Notes under the pieces: generated by a model
The model's input: only the letters and a program-made list of their open reading frames with translations
What the model was told of the DNA's origin: nothing
The model's database searches: none
NCBI GenBank assembly: GCA_944325895.1
Contig: CALVCA010000006.1
Span: forward strand, 1-64,000
Length of the DNA: 64,000 nucleotides
DNA from: Candidatus Gastranaerophilales bacterium
Lineage (GTDB): Bacteria > Cyanobacteriota > Vampirovibrionia > Gastranaerophilales > Gastranaerophilaceae
Reading direction: 5' to 3'
Shown here: positions 25,467 to 34,366 of the stretch, one piece after another
Numbering within the stretch: the stretch's first letter is position 1
Layout of the letters: every line of letters starts with the position of its first letter
Made by a program: the position numbers and the translations under genes

Positions 25467-26279
25467 TTATAAATTTTGGATAGCTTTGCTGTCGCTTTCA
25501 ATGGATTCTTTTAACATTTTTTTAACGACATCGCCTTGCGTATCAAGCATTTTGCAAACCGTTTCAATATTACGGACTTTATTAGACAAAATAGTATCGG
25601 CATTGGCAGTAATATTACCGCTTATATTCTGATAAGCAGCCAACGCAGCAGAAGTAGTACCCTGCATAAGGTTACCCATGACAAGTGCCGGAAGTCCGTA
25701 TTCACCCAAATAAGGAGCAACCGATTGCATAATGCCGCCCCAACCGGAAATACAGCTTGCAAGAGGAAGAACAATATTTCTTCCGAAACCAAACCCGCTT
25801 GCCCCGCCGACTCCGTATGCTGCGGCACTGGCGACATCAGCAAGCCCGCCAAGATTTGAGGCATAACCGGTGGCTGTTCCGTATTCAGACCCCCAGCCGC
25901 TTATTGTAGCAGCACCGCCTGTTGAATACCCGTTTAATCCCCAGCTTACAGGGGCTGCACCGCCCGGAAATCCTGAATATTCATACAAAGAATTTAATCC
26001 GTAAGCGGAACTGTTTGACATATTTGAAAAATAAGAAGTTCCCGGAATACTCATTGATTCCGATGCTCCGAAAACCGTTGCAAATGATGATGGGGCAAAC
26101 AAGCTTGCTAAATTATATAATAATCCGCCGGTTGCACCAAAGCCCGTTCCCAAACCGCTTCCTGAAACTGTTAAATCCCTTAATTTATCATATGTTTCAA
26201 AAAGCTGTGCCTTTGCATCGCCGCTTGCTGAGCTGAATCTGTTTGCTATTACCAAATAACTGTCGTTTTTATAAGACAT
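25467..26279 (-). CDS. Gly/Ser/Ala-rich protein with helical ends
   Basis: The 270-residue product has a helical N-terminus (about 1-33, SGDAKAQLFETYDKLRDL), a long Gly/Ser/Ala/Tyr-rich centre with hydrophobic patches (about 35-200) and a helical, charged C-terminus (IETVCKMLDTQGDVVKKML). This composition is typical of surface, secreted or self-assembling proteins, but no signal peptide is present. It is 15 bp downstream of a full-length ASQAR gene on the same strand. No family is recognised. Confidence 0.65.
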   Translation of the reverse strand: MSYKNDSYLVIANRFSSASGDAKAQLFETYDKLRDLTVSGSGLGTGFGATGGLLYNLASLFAPSSFATVFGASESMSIPGTSYFSNMSNSSAYGLNSLYEYSGFPGGAAPVSWGLNGYSTGGAATISGWGSEYGTATGYASNLGGLADVASAAAYGVGGASGFGFGRNIVLPLASCISGWGGIMQSVAPYLGEYGLPALVMGNLMQGTTSAALAAYQNISGNITANADTILSNKVRNIETVCKMLDTQGDVVKKMLKESIESDSKAIQNL

Positions 26280-26294
26280 ATTTTTTAACCTCTA

Positions 26295-27536
26295 TTATTC
26301 AAATGTTTTAAATGTAGATTCAATATTCTTTTCAATAACCTTTTGAACAGCTTCCATTTCAGTCTGCAAAGCCTGCTGCTCTGTATCAAGCTGTCTTAAA
26401 CGCAATTCAAGCGTTCTGTCTTGTTGTTGAATTTTTTCTGTTTTTGCGTTGATATCCGCTAAAGTTTTTTCATAAACCTGCATATCATAGTTATACTGAT
26501 TCATGGCATCATTATAAGCGTCTTCATCCGTGATTGTTTCTGTATTAAGCGGGAATGTTGCGGTTGAATTTTCATAACGAATGCTGTACGGACGACCTTT
26601 TTCATCAACATCGACAAAGGCTTTTTCTTGTTTTTCAATTCTTGTTTTAATATCTTCAGCATAATATTGTGCCAAAGGCGATTGATTTTCTGTCGGTTTT
26701 GTAGTATCGGGAGCACTTATAGCGGAAGATTCTAAATCTTCACGGCATGCAAAATAAGTTCTACCTTGATATTCCCAGGTATAAATTTCATCGGAGTTTG
26801 CAATATTTTGATCAGGGAATTGTTTACAAATTTCTTCATATGCTTCTTTTAATATCGGATCGGTTTCATCATATTCCGAAAGCTTACAATTGCCGACATA
26901 TGTAGGAGCTTGCGTATCTACATGATATTCTTTAGCTTCTCCTGCTTGTGCTATTGCATTATCCAAATCAGTTTTAGTCGTAAAATGCACTAAATCATTA
27001 TCATCTGTATAAGTATAAATATTTTCAGGAGTTTCGTCTGCTAATTCAGGATAATCTTTACAAATTCTTTCAAATATTTCACGCTGATCGGTATCTAAAG
27101 GATCGTAAACACTTGCAGTTGCACCGTTTACAGTATATTCATCATCTTGCTGCTCAACATTAGTTATATCGGACTGGACAGATTGATTGCCAAGAATTAC
27201 CTGAGGATTTGGCTTTGTTGTCTGAACCCCTGTAAATACATCGGCAAAATGATAATGCGATATCAAATAATTATATCCGTCGGGATCATTTTCTAAAGGA
27301 GTCATATCAGTAATAACTTCCGCATATGATCCGTCTTCATATGAATACTGAAGTGTTGTATAATCCTGAGTGCTTGGAGCAGTAGGTACTTCCAATGCTA
27401 AAAGTTCGTTAAAAGTATTTGCACTTTGGTTTGCTAATGCCGTACGTGCCTGATTTACCTGCTGTCCTTCGTATTCTACATTTGTCTTTCTCGCCGTCAA
27501 GCCTAAATACCTGGCTTGTGATGCTGCCATACCCAT
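26295..27536 (-). CDS. ASQAR-family protein, 413 residues
   Basis: This protein starts MGMAASQARYLGLTARKTNV, continues as a helix to about residue 50, has a variable, acidic centre (about 55-320), and ends with a long coiled coil finishing LDTEQQALQTE...VIEKNIESTFKTFE. The ends match the proteins at 34367-36190, 36444-38978 and 42140-43771; the centre does not. The centre holds two similar blocks (DYPELADETPENIYTY and QFPDQNIANSDEIYTW), an internal repeat. ATAGGAGG precedes the ATG. No signal peptide is seen. Conserved helical ends around a variable centre resemble axial or surface polymer proteins in architecture only. Confidence 0.75.
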   Translation of the reverse strand: MGMAASQARYLGLTARKTNVEYEGQQVNQARTALANQSANTFNELLALEVPTAPSTQDYTTLQYSYEDGSYAEVITDMTPLENDPDGYNYLISHYHFADVFTGVQTTKPNPQVILGNQSVQSDITNVEQQDDEYTVNGATASVYDPLDTDQREIFERICKDYPELADETPENIYTYTDDNDLVHFTTKTDLDNAIAQAGEAKEYHVDTQAPTYVGNCKLSEYDETDPILKEAYEEICKQFPDQNIANSDEIYTWEYQGRTYFACREDLESSAISAPDTTKPTENQSPLAQYYAEDIKTRIEKQEKAFVDVDEKGRPYSIRYENSTATFPLNTETITDEDAYNDAMNQYNYDMQVYEKTLADINAKTEKIQQQDRTLELRLRQLDTEQQALQTEMEAVQKVIEKNIESTFKTFE

Positions 27537-27596
27537 AGTAGCCTCCTATTTTTTATACTTATTTAATGATAACTTTTTAAAAGTCAACCTATAAAA

Positions 27597-27607
27597 ATTA
27601 TACGGCA
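27597..27607 (-). promoter_or_regulatory. TGCCG-TATAAT promoter-like motif
   Basis: The minus strand reads TGCCGTATAAT 61 nt upstream of the ASQAR-family ATG at 27536. The string is identical to the one at 25437-25447. Confidence 0.5.
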
Positions 27608-27680
27608 TATATTTTTATATCTGAATAAAATAAAAAAAATATCATACGATTATATTAGAAATTTTCAAACTTTTCATACA

Positions 27681-27709
27681 AAAAAATGAGCCTTTAAGGC
27701 TCATTTTTT
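27681..27709 (-). terminator. Rho-independent terminator of rpsA
   Basis: AATGAGCC-TTTA-GGCTCATT with a T tract on both strands forms a strong hairpin that includes the rpsA stop codon. Confidence 0.9.
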
Positions 27710-28811
27710 ATTCTTCTGATTTTTCTTCTGATTTTTCCAAAGGTTGTTCTTCGGGTTTTTCTTCAGATTTTTCTTTAGGCTTGTTTGCAGATAATGAAAT
27801 ACGTTTGTCAGCAGGATTAAATTTTAGAATATACGTATCAATCTTATCTCCAACCTGCAAAATTTTCTTCAAAGAATTTTGAATTTCATCAACTTCAGAA
27901 TGCGGCAAAAGTGCCTCTACACCAGGGAACACTTCAACAAATGCTCCGAAATGTTTTATTCTGGTAATAGTACCTTCAACCTTATCGCCTTCTTTAATAT
28001 GTTTTTCGGCTTCAAGCCACGGATCCGGCTCAAGATTTTTCAAACTCAATGATACACGCTGCTTGTCATGATCAACAGCAATAACTTCTACGTCTATAGT
28101 ATCTCCCACTTTTAAAATATCTGTCGGATGATCAATCCACCGCCAGGACAGCTGTGAAAGCGGTAAAAGTCCATCTATTCCGCCTATATCAATAAACGCA
28201 CCAAAATCGGTAATTCTTACAACATCGCCTTTTACAACCTGACCAGGTTCTATTTGTGAAAATACATTCTTTCTTGCTTCAACAGCACTGTCATCATATA
28301 CTTTTTTATTTGATAATATAAAGTTGTTCTGCTGATTATCCAGTGTTAATATCTTTAATTCTAACTTGCTGCCGGCTTCTAATTCAGTTTCTTTACTATG
28401 CAGCTGCGAAGTCGGGACAAAGCCTCTTACACCCGATATATCAACCAAAACGCCGCCTTTAACCACATTTACAACTGTGCCTAAAATAGTTTCATCAGCT
28501 TCTTTTGCCTTTTCCAATTCTTTCCATGCATAGGCAAAATCAACTTTCTTTTTAGATAATAAAAATTTACCGTCTTCGTCTTCATCTTTTATTATCAAGA
28601 ATTCATATTCTTTGCCTTTTTCAAATTTATCTTCCAATTTTTCTTCTTTTTCAACAGCCTCTTTTACCGGCACAACAGCGGTTGTTTTTGCACCTATATC
28701 TACCATCACACCCTGGCTGTCAAAACCACAGACAACACCTTTTACTAAATCACCTTTTTGAAATTTGTAATCATACTTTTTTAATAATTCTTCAAATTCA
28801 TTTGCTTCCAT
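27708..28811 (-). CDS. rpsA: 30S ribosomal protein S1 (four S1 domains)
   Basis: S1 binds mRNA for translation initiation. The 367-residue protein has four OB-fold S1 repeats at about 15-85, 100-170, 185-255 and 270-340, recognisable from GVVCGFDSQGVMVDIG, GTVVNVVKGGVLVDI, GDVVRITDFGAFIDIGGIDG and GTITRIKHFGAFVEVFPGVEA. It is shorter than the six-domain proteobacterial S1 and ends in a repetitive EEKPEEQP-type acidic tail. GGGGT precedes the ATG. The number of leaderless genes in this genome is relevant, since those do not need an S1-SD pathway. Confidence 0.93.
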   Translation of the reverse strand: MEANEFEELLKKYDYKFQKGDLVKGVVCGFDSQGVMVDIGAKTTAVVPVKEAVEKEEKLEDKFEKGKEYEFLIIKDEDEDGKFLLSKKKVDFAYAWKELEKAKEADETILGTVVNVVKGGVLVDISGVRGFVPTSQLHSKETELEAGSKLELKILTLDNQQNNFILSNKKVYDDSAVEARKNVFSQIEPGQVVKGDVVRITDFGAFIDIGGIDGLLPLSQLSWRWIDHPTDILKVGDTIDVEVIAVDHDKQRVSLSLKNLEPDPWLEAEKHIKEGDKVEGTITRIKHFGAFVEVFPGVEALLPHSEVDEIQNSLKKILQVGDKIDTYILKFNPADKRISLSANKPKEKSEEKPEEQPLEKSEEKSEE

Positions 28812-28975
28812 ATTTACCCCATTCTAATATCTATATAATGATTGTATCAAACGTTTGGCAATCTGTAAAGTTTTTTTAACGCTATTTAATATTTCTAAAC
28901 AAATTGCTTTTTTATTTTAAAAGGTAAAAATGAAACTTTTTGATATGTAAAAATTGATTTCGTAACAAAACTTTA

Positions 28976-31612
28976 TCAATCTTTTAAAGAGCAAATTAAA
29001 TCATCAATAGCTTTTTCTTGAATTTCAATTTCCGAAATTCTTGTTCTAGTCTGCTCAATCAATTCTTTTGGAGCATTTTGGACAAATTTTTCGTTATGAA
29101 TCCTTGCACACAAAGAATTTTTTTCAACAACTAATTTTTCAATTTTTTTCAATTGTCGTTTAATCTCTGCATCAAAATCAATCAAATTTTCCAAAGGCAC
29201 AATAATTTTAGAAGCTGAAACAACAGCTGCTGCTGATTTTTTAGGCATAACATCATTTTTAGAAGCATATGAAATATTTTCTACTTTTGCGAGTCTTTTT
29301 ATATAAGCTTCAATAGCTTCAAAAGTTGATTTTTCACAATCAACAGCTCTTATTTGGATGTCGCATTTTAAACCTGCCGGAATATTAAGACTTTGGCGAA
29401 TATTTCTGATAGATTTAATTGTTTCAAAAACCAATTCCATTTTTTTGGCATCATCAGAAAAATCCAATTGAGCCATGTATACAGGGAAATCTGCCTTCAT
29501 AACCGCTTTAAACTCTGATTTTTGAGGGATTAACTGCCAAACTTTTTCCGTTATATGCGGCATAATAGGATGTAAAAGTCTTAAAGCCATATCCAGCACA
29601 TAACGCAAAACTCTTTGAGTATTCAATTTTAATGCATCATCCTGCAATTGAATTTTTGCAAGTTCAACATACCAATCGCAGTATTTATTCCAGAAAAATT
29701 CATACATAATGTGGGCTGTTTCGCCTATTCTGTAATTTTTCATGTTTTCGTTAAACTCTTTTGCCGTATTATTTAATTCATTCAAAATCCACTTATCAGC
29801 AAGAGTAAGCTTAGCAAAATCAATCTTTTCATTATCTACACCGTCAAGATTCATAAGCACAAATCTTGAAGCATTCCAAATTTTATTTGCAAAATTTCTG
29901 CCGTATTCAAATCTTTCATCGCTTATTTTAATATCCTGACCGCCGTATGTACAAAGAGAAGTCATAGTAAATCTCAAGGCATCACAGCCGTATTTATCGA
30001 TAATTTGAACAGGGTCAATAGTATTGCCTTTAGATTTAGACATTTTTTGACCTTTTTCATCACGAATAAGTCCGTGGATATACACAGTTGAAAACGGTGC
30101 TTTTTTCGTAAATTCAAGCCCCATTGTAATCATTCTTGCGACCCAAAAGAAAATAATATCAAATCCGGTTACAAGAACACTGGTAGGATAAAACTTTTTA
30201 AAATCTTCAGAGTCAACATTAGGCCAGCCTAAAGTAGAAAACGGCCAAAGTGCAGATGAAAACCAAGTATCCAAAACATCGCTGTCTTGAGTATAATTAT
30301 CGGGATCAGGATTTTCTTTTGCAACAATCATCTCACCTGTTTGGTTATGATAATAAGCGGGAATTTGATGTCCCCACCACAATTGACGTGAAATACACCA
30401 GTCACGTATATTTTCCATCCAGCCCAAATAATTTTTTTCCCAGCGTTCGGGAACAAATTTAATTCTGCCGTCCTTTACTGCATTAATAGCTTCTTTTGCA
30501 AGCGGAGCCATTTTAACAAACCACTGTTCCGAAAGCAAGGGTTCGATAGTTGTGTTACAACGCTGGCATTTACCGACATTGTGTTCATGCTCTCTTGTTC
30601 TTAACAAGAAATTATTATAAGAAAGCATACCGATAATTTTTTCACGGGCTTCATATCTGTCGAGTCCGTGAAATTCCTGAGGCACTTCGCCGCAAGCTTT
30701 CATTTTACCTTCTTCGTCAATTACCCAAATCGGATTAAAACCGTGACGTTTTCCGACCTCGAAATCATTCGGGTCGTGAGCAGGTGTAATCTTGACAGCA
30801 CCGGTACCGAAATTCTTATCAACATATTCATCGGCAATAATCGGAATTTCTCTGCCTGATAGCGGAATTACAACTGTTTTACCGATAAGTTCGGAATATT
30901 TATGATCATCCGGATGAACCGCAATTGCGACATCGCCAAAAATAGTTTCAGGACGGGTTGTTGCAACAATAATAGCACCTGATTCACCTTTTAAAGGATA
31001 AGATATTTCCCATAAATGTCCCTGTTCTGTTTCGTATTCGGTTTCAACGTCAGAAATAGCACTTTTACACCTCGGGCACCAGTTTACAATATACGCACCT
31101 TTATAAATTAAACCCTTTTCATATAATTTTACAAAAACTTCTTTAACTGCATCTGAACAGCCTTTATCAAAAGTAAATCTTTCTCTTGTACGATCAAACG
31201 ATGCACCAAGACGTTTACACTGATCAAGAATTGCCGATTTATGTTTGTTTGCCCAATCCCAGGTTTCTTTTAGAAACTCTTCACGTCCCAAATCATAACG
31301 TGACAAACCTTTTTCTCTTAATTTTTTCTCAACGACGTTTTGAGTAGCGATACCGGCATGATCAGTCCCGGGAATCCATAGAGCTTCATAGCCGCTCATT
31401 CTGTGATAACGGATTAAAATGTCCTGCAGAGTTTCATCCAAAGCATGCCCCATATGAAGTACACCTGTAACATTTGGAGGGGGAATTACTATTGAATAAG
31501 GCGGCTTTTGGCTTTTTGCATCAGCCTTAAACATTTGATTTTCTTCCCAAAATTTGTAAATTTCTTCTTCGGTTGCTTTCGCATCATAAACTGTAGGTAA
31601 ATCTTTAATCAT
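28976..31612 (-). CDS. valS: Valine--tRNA ligase
   Basis: ValRS charges tRNA(Val). The 878-residue class I synthetase has the HIGH-type motif HMGHAL near residue 48, the CP1 editing domain with TTRPETIFGD, zinc-type CPRCK and CQRCN pairs, KMSKSKGN, an anticodon-binding domain and the C-terminal coiled-coil arm. The ATG at 31612 (AAAAGGA upstream) is preferred over a TTG two codons earlier. Confidence 0.97.
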   Translation of the reverse strand: MIKDLPTVYDAKATEEEIYKFWEENQMFKADAKSQKPPYSIVIPPPNVTGVLHMGHALDETLQDILIRYHRMSGYEALWIPGTDHAGIATQNVVEKKLREKGLSRYDLGREEFLKETWDWANKHKSAILDQCKRLGASFDRTRERFTFDKGCSDAVKEVFVKLYEKGLIYKGAYIVNWCPRCKSAISDVETEYETEQGHLWEISYPLKGESGAIIVATTRPETIFGDVAIAVHPDDHKYSELIGKTVVIPLSGREIPIIADEYVDKNFGTGAVKITPAHDPNDFEVGKRHGFNPIWVIDEEGKMKACGEVPQEFHGLDRYEAREKIIGMLSYNNFLLRTREHEHNVGKCQRCNTTIEPLLSEQWFVKMAPLAKEAINAVKDGRIKFVPERWEKNYLGWMENIRDWCISRQLWWGHQIPAYYHNQTGEMIVAKENPDPDNYTQDSDVLDTWFSSALWPFSTLGWPNVDSEDFKKFYPTSVLVTGFDIIFFWVARMITMGLEFTKKAPFSTVYIHGLIRDEKGQKMSKSKGNTIDPVQIIDKYGCDALRFTMTSLCTYGGQDIKISDERFEYGRNFANKIWNASRFVLMNLDGVDNEKIDFAKLTLADKWILNELNNTAKEFNENMKNYRIGETAHIMYEFFWNKYCDWYVELAKIQLQDDALKLNTQRVLRYVLDMALRLLHPIMPHITEKVWQLIPQKSEFKAVMKADFPVYMAQLDFSDDAKKMELVFETIKSIRNIRQSLNIPAGLKCDIQIRAVDCEKSTFEAIEAYIKRLAKVENISYASKNDVMPKKSAAAVVSASKIIVPLENLIDFDAEIKRQLKKIEKLVVEKNSLCARIHNEKFVQNAPKELIEQTRTRISEIEIQEKAIDDLICSLKD

Positions 31613-31713
31613 TATCAATATCCTTTTTTATTTAAAAAATAACACAAACATAAAAAAAGTTATAATATTGAATTATAAAAATAATTGTAGTAATATTAAA
31701 TAGTGGAGGGAAA

Positions 31714-32373
31714 ATGAAAAGAGAGTTTATATTTTTAGGACCGCCGGCCTGCGGTAAAGGTACACAAACAAGCACATTATCAGAATATTTAAATCTGCCG
31801 CACATTGACACAGGTTCTCTTTTAAGAGCAGAAATTAAAAACGAAACAGATGCAGGCAAAGAAGCAAAATCATATATAGATAAAGGTTTGCTGGTTCCGG
31901 TAGAACTTGTAACAAGAATAATTAAAAACAGATTATCAAAAGAAGATTGCAAAAACGGATACATTTTGGACGGTTTTCCAAGAAGCAGCGAGCAAGCTGA
32001 AGAACTCACAAAAATAAATGAAGAAATAGATAGAAATATTGAAACAAAATTTACTGCCGTATATTTTGATATAGACACAAATCTTCTTGTTGAAAGGATA
32101 GTAAACCGCCGTTCTTGTCCTGTTTGCGGAGAAATATATAATTTATTATCCAAACCGCCTAAAGTTGAAGGTCACTGCGATAAAGACGGAGCTGAACTTA
32201 CACAAAGAAAAGACGATACAAGAGAAGTTGCACAGTCAAGATTTGACACATACAACAAAGAAACCGCACCTTTGGTGGAATATTACACTAAAAAAGGTGT
32301 TTTAAAATCACTTGATGCAAACGGGACAATTGAAGAAGTTTGGGAAAGATTATTGAAGGTAATAAATGATTAA
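31714..32373 (+). CDS. adk: Adenylate kinase
   Basis: Adk interconverts 2 ADP with ATP and AMP. The 219-residue long-form enzyme has the P-loop GPPACGKGTQ, DGFPRSSEQAE, and a lid with CPVCGEIYN and HCDKDG, giving a C-C-C-D zinc-type lid rather than the non-metal one of enterobacteria. TGGAGGG precedes the ATG. The last 8 bp overlap map, as in many adk-map pairs, but no secY or infA accompanies them here. Confidence 0.96.
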   Translation: MKREFIFLGPPACGKGTQTSTLSEYLNLPHIDTGSLLRAEIKNETDAGKEAKSYIDKGLLVPVELVTRIIKNRLSKEDCKNGYILDGFPRSSEQAEELTKINEEIDRNIETKFTAVYFDIDTNLLVERIVNRRSCPVCGEIYNLLSKPPKVEGHCDKDGAELTQRKDDTREVAQSRFDTYNKETAPLVEYYTKKGVLKSLDANGTIEEVWERLLKVIND

Positions 32374-33121
32374 CAGGAAAAGCAGAGATGAAACCAAAAG
32401 GATGCGGCATGCAGGACATATTGTTGCACTTGTTCATCAAAAAATGAAAGAAGTAATAGAACCCGGGATTTCGACCCTTGAGCTTGACGATATTGCAATG
32501 AAAATAATAAAAGAAAATCGAGCAATACCGACATTTTTGGGTTATCAGGGATTTCCGGGGTCAATTTGCACCTCAATAAACGAAGAAGTAGTACACGGAA
32601 TACCTTCAAAAGACAGGATATTAAAAGAAGGTGACATAATCAGCATAGATGTCGGAGCGACCTACGGCGGAATGGTAGGTGACGGAGCCTGGACTTATCC
32701 TGTCGGGAAAATAACGGCAGAACTTCAAAAACTTTTAACAACTACGGAAGAAGCTTTATTTGCAGGAATTTCACAAATGAAAGAAGGCAATGTGCTTGAC
32801 GATGTATCAACGGCGATAGAACGTGTTGCAAATCGTGAAAAATACGGAATAGTAAGACAATACGGCGGTCACGGTGTAGGGCATGCAATGCATGAAGATC
32901 CGTTTTTGTTTAATTACAGCGTAGGTGACAAAACACTTTTAAAAACAGGCATGGCAATTGCTATTGAGCCTATGTTAAATTTAGGTGTTGACGAAGTAGT
33001 TGTAAATGAAGCTGACGGATGGACGGTAAGTACAGCTGATAAAAAGCCTTCGGCACACTTTGAACATTCCGTAATGGTAACAGACTCAGAGCCTCTTATA
33101 TTAACACAACTAATGCCATAG
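32366..33121 (+). CDS. map: Type I methionine aminopeptidase
   Basis: Map removes initiator Met. The 251-residue protein has the pita-bread metal ligands in order: ISIDVGATYGGMVGDGAWT (two Asp), GGHGVGHAMHEDP (His), AIEPML (Glu) and FEHSVMV (Glu context). Substrate-site TSINEEVVHGIP is present. It overlaps adk by 8 bp and precedes the unknown gene at 33131 by 9 bp. Confidence 0.96.
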   Translation: MINRKSRDETKRMRHAGHIVALVHQKMKEVIEPGISTLELDDIAMKIIKENRAIPTFLGYQGFPGSICTSINEEVVHGIPSKDRILKEGDIISIDVGATYGGMVGDGAWTYPVGKITAELQKLLTTTEEALFAGISQMKEGNVLDDVSTAIERVANREKYGIVRQYGGHGVGHAMHEDPFLFNYSVGDKTLLKTGMAIAIEPMLNLGVDEVVVNEADGWTVSTADKKPSAHFEHSVMVTDSEPLILTQLMP

Positions 33122-33130
33122 GAGAGGGAA

Positions 33131-33751
33131 ATGGATTATTATATAGGTGTATCATTATCATCAGGTTCAAGCATTGATACAGGCATTGCGATAATGGATG
33201 CGGACAGCAGGCTTATACTTGTTGATAAATACTATAAAATGAATGATATAATAATGTTTTTTGAAAATTATTCAGGTTTAAAAGAGTCACATATTTGTGT
33301 ATCCTTGCCGTGGGACAGAACAATGCTTGACGGGAAATGGCGGATTTTATCAAAACCGTACCAGCTTGTTGCAACAAACCCTAATATGCCTAACCGTGAT
33401 AATTGGACTCAAAGATATTCCGCAAGAGGCTCTGATTTTTTTAAAGAGCTGAGTGAAAAGGGCATTGATGTTAACAGATTTGAATTATATTTAACAAGGC
33501 AGAGCATGCATTTAAACTCATGTTACAAGGAACGTTCGCCTGCTGATTGTAAATTTTTACAGCAAATCTTAAAATACGAATACGGATTTGAGGATTTACC
33601 GGCGAATATGATGCCCATGTCGCAATTAGAAGCAATTATCGGTGCAATATTAGCTAAAGAAACAGTAAAAAATAATATTAAACGAATATCAGAATTTAAA
33701 GGTTTGAACGTTATAGATGTGCAGTCTGCAAAAGTTCTTCAACCAGTATAA
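33131..33751 (+). CDS. Unknown 206-residue protein downstream of map
   Basis: I cannot name the family with confidence. The start (YYIGVSLSSGSSIDTGIAIMD) followed by ICVSLPWDRTML looks like the first strands of an RNase-H-like fold, as in DUF429 proteins, although the usual first acidic residue is Ser here. Well-conserved-looking motifs follow: NWTQRYSARGSDF, RFELYLTRQSMH, ERSPADCKFLQ and MMPMSQLEAIIGA. GGAGAGGG precedes the ATG. It probably belongs to the adk-map transcript, and its end overlaps tmk by 41 bp on the opposite strand. Confidence 0.65.
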   Translation: MDYYIGVSLSSGSSIDTGIAIMDADSRLILVDKYYKMNDIIMFFENYSGLKESHICVSLPWDRTMLDGKWRILSKPYQLVATNPNMPNRDNWTQRYSARGSDFFKELSEKGIDVNRFELYLTRQSMHLNSCYKERSPADCKFLQQILKYEYGFEDLPANMMPMSQLEAIIGAILAKETVKNNIKRISEFKGLNVIDVQSAKVLQPV

Positions 33752-34331
33752 CTACATTTTTATGAATTTCTTCAATAGATTTTGAAGCGTCAATGATTTT
33801 AACTCTTTGAGGTTCATTTTTAGCTATTTCAAGATAACCTTGTCTGACTTTATTAAAAAAGTTAATACCTGCAGATTCCATCCTGTCTTTATGATTACCG
33901 ACACGAGCCATTGAAGTTTCCACATCTATATCAAACAAAAGCGTCAAATCGGGCTTTCTGCCGTTGACCGCAATATCGTTAAGCTTGCGGATACGATCTA
34001 AATCAATGCCCCTGCCGTAACCCTGATATGCAACCGTACTGTCTGTATGCCTGTCACAAAGCACAATTTTACCGGCTTGAACAGCAGGATTAACAACCAT
34101 ATCAATATGTTGAGCCCTGTCGGCTAAAAACAAAAAAGATTCCGCACGGTCGCTGACTTGTGCATCGTAATTCAAAAGAATTTCTCTGATTTTTTCACCC
34201 AAACCTTTTGCTCCGGGTTCACGGGTTTTTAAAACCTCATAGTCTTTTAAATATTGTGCCAATAACTCCAGCTGGGTTGTTTTACCGCAGCCGTCAGCAC
34301 CTTCAAATGTTATAAATAAACCTCTTTCCAT
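33711..34331 (-). CDS. tmk: Thymidylate kinase
   Basis: Tmk phosphorylates dTMP to dTDP. The 206-residue protein has the P-loop FEGADGCGKTTQ, LKTREPGA (the DR/TREPG motif), LFLADRAQH, CDRHTDSTVAYQGYGRG and a lid helix. The ATG at 34331 has TATAAT ending exactly 6 nt before it and no ribosome site, so its mRNA is probably leaderless. The ASQAR-family gene upstream ends 35 bp before it on the same strand. Confidence 0.96.
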   Translation of the reverse strand: MERGLFITFEGADGCGKTTQLELLAQYLKDYEVLKTREPGAKGLGEKIREILLNYDAQVSDRAESFLFLADRAQHIDMVVNPAVQAGKIVLCDRHTDSTVAYQGYGRGIDLDRIRKLNDIAVNGRKPDLTLLFDIDVETSMARVGNHKDRMESAGINFFNKVRQGYLEIAKNEPQRVKIIDASKSIEEIHKNVVILVEELLQTAHL

Positions 34332-34337
34332 AATCCG

Positions 34338-34343
34338 ATTATA
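34338..34343 (-). promoter_or_regulatory. -10 box of probable leaderless tmk transcript
   Basis: TATAAT on the minus strand, then CGGATT, then the ATG at 34331. It lies in the 35-bp gap after the upstream gene. Confidence 0.65.
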
Positions 34344-34366
34344 CTACGGGAATATTTATTAATCAA

